Below are positions 58,310 to 64,000 of a stretch of DNA of 64,000 bases, piece by piece; the first letter of the stretch is position 1; the number at the start of each line of letters is the position of its first letter. This DNA is from Synchiropus splendidus (taxonomy: Eukaryota > Chordata > Actinopteri > Syngnathiformes > Callionymidae): contig NC_071335.1 of the NCBI RefSeq assembly GCF_027744825.2, positions 15,690,501 to 15,754,500 of the forward strand, written 5' to 3'. The notes beneath the pieces are model-generated. The model was given only the letters and a program-made list of their open reading frames with translations, was not told where the DNA came from and ran no database searches. Position numbers and translations under genes: made by a program.

Positions 58310-58930
58310 ACATAGGAAGGTAGGTGTCATGTCCACTTTTCTCCATGCTTTTATTGTTACAGTCAAGTCCACGTTTTCCATGCTTTTGTTTTTGTGATTC
58401 CCGGTTGTGCCCTTGTTTCCTGTTCCTTGTTTCTCCCCTGCTTTTCGAGCGACGCAGCTGGCGTGCATTTGGTAATCGGACTCTCCCGAATATCAACATC
58501 TCGATGCCAGCTTGTGTTGCCAGATGGCTACTTTGCTTTCCTACGGTAAACTCTCCCAAGACTCCACTCTCTCGTTCTGCCTCCTAGAATATTCTAAATT
58601 CTGTGTGTGCTTGATTTCCTTTTCAGTCGCCTCCTTAGTTCTCGTTCTTCTCGCTTCGTTTCTATTATTGTCCAGTCGATCCGCGAGTGTTTTGTCGATC
58701 TAACTTTTGTTTTCTGATATGTCGTAATTTCCTCATGTCTGTGTGTTTTCCACCACCAAGCGTTTTCTGTTGATAGGACCTCATGAGTTATTTCCCCAGT
58801 GCGTTGGTGTTCTCCCCGTTTTTAACCTGTCAACACCCAAAGATGAGCGCCCAGGTTCATCCATTGTGTACATTCCAAAGTACTGTCTGTTGTCATCCTA
58901 GTCAAATAATGAATTGTATATTGGATTAAA
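58310..58930 (+). repeat. Dispersed repeat, partner of 40.2-40.8 kb
   Basis: This shares an ordered series of blocks with the minus strand of 40150-40790, including GCTTGTGTTGCCAGATGG, GGTAAACTC, AAATTCTGTGTG, TCGCCTCCTTAGTTCTCGTT and CACCAAGCG. No protein-coding function is evident. The family is unknown to me. Confidence 0.75.
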
Positions 58931-58969
58931 GGTGGCTGGACTTAACTAAACTAAAGTGCCTGGTCAGTA

Positions 58970-59065
58970 TCGCCCCCAGCAAGAAGGTCACCAGCTTGAG
59001 GTAGATATATTCCGGCCAACTGGTTCTCTATAGTAGTGAGGGTCCGTTTCCTCCTGCACAGTGTC
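58970..59065 (+). repeat. Decayed fish dispersed repeat piece
   Basis: AGCAAGAAGGTCACCAGC, CCGGCC, GGTTCTCT and GGGTCCGTTTCCTCCTGC occur in the order of the common fish repeat (head at 48.3 kb, body at 52.6 kb), but with internal losses. Confidence 0.5.
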
Positions 59066-59278
59066 AGACACAATAAATGGACACCAAATAAAAATGATTT
59101 AATTTACTCCAGCAATCATATTCAATGGATATGTACACTTCATTAACAAATGATGGTTGACATAAAACAACAGACTCACGCTTCTGTGACCTTGGTGCGG
59201 TCAGAGGTCAGTAAGTGAGGGCACCCCTACTTTCAACAGTTTCTCAGGACATAGTTGTCACATGAATGTAATGACGTT

Positions 59279-59284
59279 TTTATT
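59279..59284 (-). terminator. tnfsf14: tnfsf14 polyadenylation signal
   Basis: TTTATT on the plus strand (AATAAA on the minus) lies about 75 bases after the tnfsf14 stop codon. Confidence 0.5.
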
Positions 59285-59357
59285 ATTTTGGAGCAGCAGA
59301 GGAACTGATCAAAACCCAAAGTAAGTTTCTTTTGGATGCACCCTCTTCCCTGAGTCT

Positions 59358-62131
59358 TCAGCGGGAAGATGAGGGCGATATCATGAAGGCTCCCAAAAAG
59401 TTTTGAGTGTGTCCAGGGCGGAGCTTGTCGATGGAGCCCACCGTGACGTAGATCTCATCTCCAGACCTCAGGTGGAAGGTTCCTGCCAAGAAACTGTCCC
59501 TCCGATCTTCTCCACCGACAGACTTGTTTGGACACTGGAAACTGGAGGAAAATAAAGCGGTGAGTCCAAATGTTTGAGAGAAAAGGAAGGAGCACTGATG
59601 TGAGCTTACATCATCGATGTCATCAGGTCGATGGGATGGTTGTAGTTTGCAGTGAATTTCATCACCTTGTGCTTAATGACAGAACACTTCTCCGATGTGT
59701 TGAGCTGGACTTTGTTGTAGATGTAGTAGATGCCTTCCTCCTCCACGATCAGACGGCCGTTTCTGTAGCCCATGTGCTTGATGAAAGCCTCCCCATCTTG
59801 ACTCATCCACTGCACCACACCATGGTCTCCTGCATAACTTTCAGAACCTGGACATGCAGAGTCAACCATTACTGCTGAGTGCTGTTCTCCATGTTGCTAC
59901 CACAGTGGATGTATTTCACTTGTTCCTTTCCTGGCTGAGGGGCTTTGGGCCACTACACTACTATATTATTTTATTTTATTTTATTTTATTTTACTACAAG
60001 AAATGCACTCACATCCCAGGCATTCACCAAGCAGCAGATTTCCACCCATACTGTCATTGTCTGTCTGCATTATTGTTTTGTTTTGATCTATTTTTTTCTG
60101 GCATTCAAAATATCATTGAGCTCATGAAGAGTGAAACTCAAATGGCTTCAGTAAGACAGTAGGTGCCAATAACATGGCAGAACCTGCATAGGCAACATTA
60201 TTGTGTGTGATGTTGTAGTTCTCATTTTCTTGTTGTTCTTCCCTTGAGACGAAGCATCTCTAAGACAGGAGGTCCTTTCTTCCCGTGGCAATAAATGAAT
60301 ATGCATTTTTTTGCACATTGTCTACATGATCTTTTGTATAGCTTTTTGCACTTTATGGGAGGTTTGTATGTTGGTAGTGATACGTTGTGTATAGAGCATG
60401 TTACGAACAGGATTTCCCGCGGGATTCATAAAGTTTTCTGATTCAGATTTTTTTTTTTTTCCTTTCAGGTGCTGCCACGGCAGGTCCGCCTCCTTCACCT
60501 TGACCCACTCGCGCATCCTCCCCAGCCACACCTGTCATCCGTTGTTTTTCCTCTCCATGTAGTTCGTATGGCATCTTCCCTGTATACAAGTCAAAACCAT
60601 CTTCGCCTCAAAACCTTTCCAAATCAGCTGCCCCTCTGTTATCCTGCTTTCAAACCATGTTTTTCCCGCTCGCTCCTAATGAAAACCTGAGCAACTCTGC
60701 CACTTCTAAGCAGCTTTTTTCAATGAAATGATTCAATTTCACGTCCGGAGACAGAGGTGGGTGGTATGATGACATAGTATGATCTACCAACGTGTGGCAC
60801 TCACATGGATTCAGTGACATTCTTTCTATACACTATAGATCTATGCGGATGCATTGACTCATTCATCAGTTGCAGCTGCTGCACTTGGTGCTCCTCTTTC
60901 CATTAACACTCAACACTCACTTGGTCAAACGCATAACTGAATAATCAGTTATTTAAAATAAATAAATAAATCCTGAGATATATATATATATGTATATTTT
61001 ATTTTTTTCAAGGAACAAAGTGTGGGTTAAAGAAGGTTGAAAAACGCTGCTATAGAGCTTCCCTTCTCACCCTCACTGCTAATATTCTGTCACACATATT
61101 TTTGTCGGCTTTTCCTCCCAAAAGGTTCATGACGTGATAGGTTATATTAAACCGTTACGACTCTGAAAGGTTGTTACCCATCAGGTGAGCCACAGGCTTC
61201 TTTTGCTGCGGCTCCACAGGAGACTGGCCCATTATCATTTGATGTGACCCTGAAATAAAAACACATCGGCGTCAGATATCACCAGAGCAAAGGAATTTAG
61301 AATTTGGAGACTGCACCTTCATTTCCGTGCACTGGATTTACGCCACTCTGTAAGGCAAAAACCACATTTTCATGACACAGAAATGTTTTTCTTTTACTTT
61401 TGGTATTACACATTTAGTTTGTTCCAACATCTGATGTGGGGTGAAGTCAGCTTCCTACCTAATAACCTGGTCATTCATATTCCAGAACTGGACTACGCTC
61501 TCCATATTCACCTAAGAAGATGCTCTTTGCCTCTTAGTTTTGTTTCATATCTAGAACCAAGATTGGTGTGTCCATAGATTAGAGGAAAATCCCCTGAAAA
61601 ACTCATCTTGTTCAATCGGAGGTCTGGTGTGTGACGGTACTGGTATAATCTATTTGTGGGTCGTGAGGTTGAATGATGATACCGTCCTCTATGAAGGATA
61701 CTAAAAATACACGCCGATCATTCTATAAATAGAATGACTGAGTGGTGTAATATATTTGTTGAAGTAAAAAGTGGAAGTGGAATGAACAAAATACTTCTCC
61801 TGTCACTGACTCGTGACCTTTTCAGAGAATTCGAGTCCGCCATCATGAGATCCCTTGCTCTCCACGTATGCGGGTTCATGGTGACGTTGAGAAGATAAAG
61901 GGGGTTTCTTGAAAGACACAAACCCACACTCACCTCCGTTTTTTGGAACAGCTTATAGATGAAATATCCTTCCACAGCAAGACCCATCAGGCTCAGCAGA
62001 ACCAGGACGGGGATGATCTTCTGAACCACCTGGGTCCAACTGGGTTTGCTTCGAGGCTGCGAGTGGAAGAGGGAGGCCTGGCTGTCCACCAGGAACACCT
62101 GCGGGCGGGAAGCTGCTCCACCCTCAGCCAT
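59358..62131 (-). CDS. tnfsf14: TNF superfamily member 14 (LIGHT)
   Basis: CDS complement(join(59358..59541, 59610..59847, 61178..61249, 61317..61347, 61934..62131)), 240 residues, the same length as human TNFSF14; all junctions are GT-AG and the phases close. The N-terminus carries R-P-Q-V-F-L-V-D-S-Q, matching human R-P-S-V-F-V-V-D-G-Q, and the helix contains LMGLAVEGYFIYKL against human GLAVQGWF. After a short stalk the TNF homology domain begins near residue 101; it holds GRLIVEEEGIYYIYNKVQL, one cysteine in each of two loops (KCSVIK, FQCPNK; likely disulphide), and ends NFLGAFMISPSSSR, like the human ending FGAFMV. It is a type II membrane ligand for HVEM/LTBR-type receptors that co-stimulates T cells. 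Human gene order TNFSF9-CD70-TNFSF14 agrees with the plus-strand ligand 5 kb away. FASLG-like ligands are the alternative but fit the N-terminus less well. Confidence 0.87.
60725..60880 (+). repeat. Dispersed repeat, copy 2 (partner at 1.1 kb)
   Basis: This is the same ordered blocks as 1072-1240, in the same orientation, and lies inside the long tnfsf14 intron. One small deletion and many substitutions separate the two copies. Confidence 0.75.
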
Positions 62132-62735
62132 CAGTCACATGTTACACCTGCAGAGGAGGAGAGATAAACACAACAGTGTGTTGCAACTTGGGCTGAAGAC
62201 TTTCAGTTACATGTCGGCACATGTGATGCAAGTTTCTGGGAATGTAAGACATTTCTTCACTCTGTCATCATGATTCCACGCAGTTCTGAAAAATATTGTT
62301 TGTCTGTCTGGATCATGCGGGACAGACGCGTCTAATTTTAACAGATAAATATGGATATATGGCAACAGAGATGTTTTGATGACTCCGGTCGGGATAGAAG
62401 TGGGACCTTGTCCTTCAGTCCGCTTAGACTTTAACTTGCAACACCATTGAATCAGGCAGCAAACAAGGAAGTAATGTTGTCAGATTTTCTTGCATTTATC
62501 ATTAGAATTCCTCTTATTATAGTTGTTAAACAACGGCAAAGAAAAGGCTCTACGTCAAAGCATCCATTTGAATGAGATAATCTTTAGTTTCTCATCAGAT
62601 AAAGCAACAAGTCGACTTACTTCCTCAGGCAGCAGGTGAAGTGCCGGCGTACAGCTGTCGTCTGACACTCTCGCTGGTTACCACAGGTTTCAACACCACT
62701 CACTTTGCAGCCATCGTCAGCTTCTCTACTCCCAC
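62132..62735 (-). promoter_or_regulatory. tnfsf14: tnfsf14 5' untranslated exons (candidate)
   Basis: On the minus strand the acceptor CCTCCTCTGCAG lies just before GTGTAACATGTGACTGATG, where the last ATG is the start codon. The earlier ATG is followed at once by TGA, giving a minimal upstream ORF. A donor GTAAGT follows an exon ending at 62621. The exon's far limit (near 62735) and the promoter are guesses; the AT-rich GGTTAAATAACAC on the minus strand near 62745 could be a TATA-like box. Confidence 0.4.
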
Positions 62736-62749
62736 TGCTCGAGTGTTAT

Positions 62750-63887
62750 TTAACCCGTCCAAGGAAACCCCCCCAAATATGTATCATTTGAAAAGAGGAA
62801 ATGAGGATGACACTGGAGCACACGTAATGAAAGAGAGAGAGAGAGAGAGAAAAAAAAGAGACTGGTGCGATGGCATGTGGGTCACATCTCAACATGAATG
62901 CGAGTCGTTGTCCCTCCAGTTATACTTCCGCTTTTCATTTTCTTCTGTGTTCAAGTGTTCGCTTCTTTCGTTCAACCACATCGCCAAGGTTTTTTGTTTT
63001 GAAAGTCTCTCCCCCCTTTGTTTTCACACAACGCCTTGATGGTGGCAGTTTGGTCAAAGCTGACATTTCATATTGGACCACACTGTTTGACAAGTCAACC
63101 AATGTGCTGAGCTATTAAAACACCGCAAAACTGTACACTGTAGCACACAATGGTTTGTGTCTTCCAACGGTGTAAAGTGGCCATGTTCGTACTTTCACTG
63201 CAAGACTCCAGACTGCTCTTGTATGACACACCAGGACAAGTTTCAAAAGAGCGCCGCTGTTTTCCTTTCGGGAGATGTGGTCACCCTAATCGCATGACAT
63301 TGAAAAGAAGCAGATGTCAGCCAAAAATCCATCTCTGTACAAAGTCAATAAAGCTTTGTGTCAACGAAAGAATGAGTCAGTAGTGAAATATAAAAAACAG
63401 CTTTTAAATGGGGCTTCAGCTTCAGGAGCACATTTGGGAGGTGGTGGTTCAGAGCCGGTCATGGGATTTAGATCACAAAAGCATAGTCTGGAATGACAGC
63501 CATTTCATAATACTACCAGCTATGTCCTTGCATATGTCTCGAGGAACTCCATTTAAATCAGAGGCGATGGAAAAGAACAGTTTGAACTGCAGCATGCTGC
63601 ATGTACTCTATAACTGGCTTTATTTCAGCATCTGTGTGAGTTGTTGAGCTCTTTTTTCAACATTAGACTCTATTTTGGATGAGTCGTCACTTGACCCTCT
63701 CATGCTCCTTGGTCTTTGTCAGTGGTGAACATACAAACCTGATATCAGCGCTGTCGATGTCTTCAACCACTTTCACTCACAGTTAGTTCTTATAACATTT
63801 GAGGACGTCAGTTATTGGATAATGGAAATAGTATTCACATCATCGGACCACTTTATACCTGATCAATTTGGGGCGCTCACACACACA
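62750..63887. other. Right-hand intergenic stretch
   Basis: No recognised gene. A GA microsatellite lies at about 62838-62860. Open frames on the plus strand near 63150-63650 have no family match or splice context that I can support. Confidence 0.5.
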
Positions 63888-63929
63888 GATAGATAGAAAG
63901 ATAATAGATAGATAGATAGATAGATAGAT

Positions 63930-64000
<71 letters not shown>
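63888..64000 (+). repeat. (GATA)n microsatellite at window edge
   Basis: GATA units with a few ATA/GAAA interruptions run to the last base, so the array continues beyond the window. Confidence 0.95.

Larger units (their letters stand above)
54500..59270. other. Gap between the two TNF ligand genes
   Basis: No exon is recognised on either strand, and no CD70-like gene, which lies between TNFSF9 and TNFSF14 in human, could be seen. Contents are an hAT-like element (about 57735-58105), a dispersed repeat copy (58310-58930) and a decayed fish repeat piece (58970-59065). Two GCATCATGGGAA words lie near 55.14 and 55.23 kb. Confidence 0.5.

Noticed and set aside
63150..63383. 77-residue plus-strand frame with several cysteines
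   Set aside because: A THAP-like zinc finger was considered, but the required Cys-Cys-Cys-His spacing and the AVPTIF-type motif are absent.

Overview
The window looks like nuclear DNA of a ray-finned (teleost, probably percomorph) fish. The genes are split into many GT-AG exons with vertebrate orthologues. Introns and gaps carry fish-type microsatellites (CA, GT, TA, GATA and CATC runs), hAT-like and SINE-like dispersed repeats, and a foldback MITE. The species cannot be named from the sequence. All exon joins below were worked out by eye from reading frame, splice sites and recalled family sequences; no alignment was run.

Layout, left to right. (1) 1-2.1 kb: intergenic DNA with repeat remnants. 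(2) 2.14-3.8 kb, plus strand: nxnl1 (rod-derived cone viability factor), three coding exons. (3) 5.1-39.6 kb, plus strand: adgrl1 (latrophilin-1, an adhesion GPCR). It has a CpG-rich promoter and non-coding first exon, an 11.6 kb first intron, 23 constitutive coding exons plus a 15-nt micro-exon, and a very long terminal exon. (4) 40.8-45.8 kb, minus strand: a six-exon phospholipid phosphatase of the PLPP2/PLPP3 type. (5) 45.8-53 kb: repeat-rich gap. (6) 53.1-54.5 kb, plus strand: a three-exon TNF-superfamily ligand, best matched to TNFSF9 (4-1BBL). (7) 54.5-59.3 kb: gap with repeats. (8) 59.3-62.7 kb, minus strand: tnfsf14 (LIGHT), five coding exons giving 240 residues. (9) A GATA microsatellite runs off the right edge.

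NXNL1, ADGRL1, PLPP2 and the TNFSF9/CD70/TNFSF14 cluster all lie on human 19p13, so this is a condensed piece of that ancient linkage group. The genes do not form a single pathway: photoreceptor trophic factor, synaptic adhesion receptor, lipid phosphatase, and two immune co-stimulatory ligands.

Most notable observations: nxnl1 introns placed so that retention of intron 2 gives a 109-residue short form; an adgrl1 neural-type micro-exon (KVDQK insert) behind a long pyrimidine tract; a tandem repeat of about 24 residues (D-x-W-R-G-G...) in an enlarged latrophilin tail; altered GPS/tethered-agonist and TM6 motifs in the same receptor; and a foldback MITE with target-site duplication just after the signal-peptide exon.
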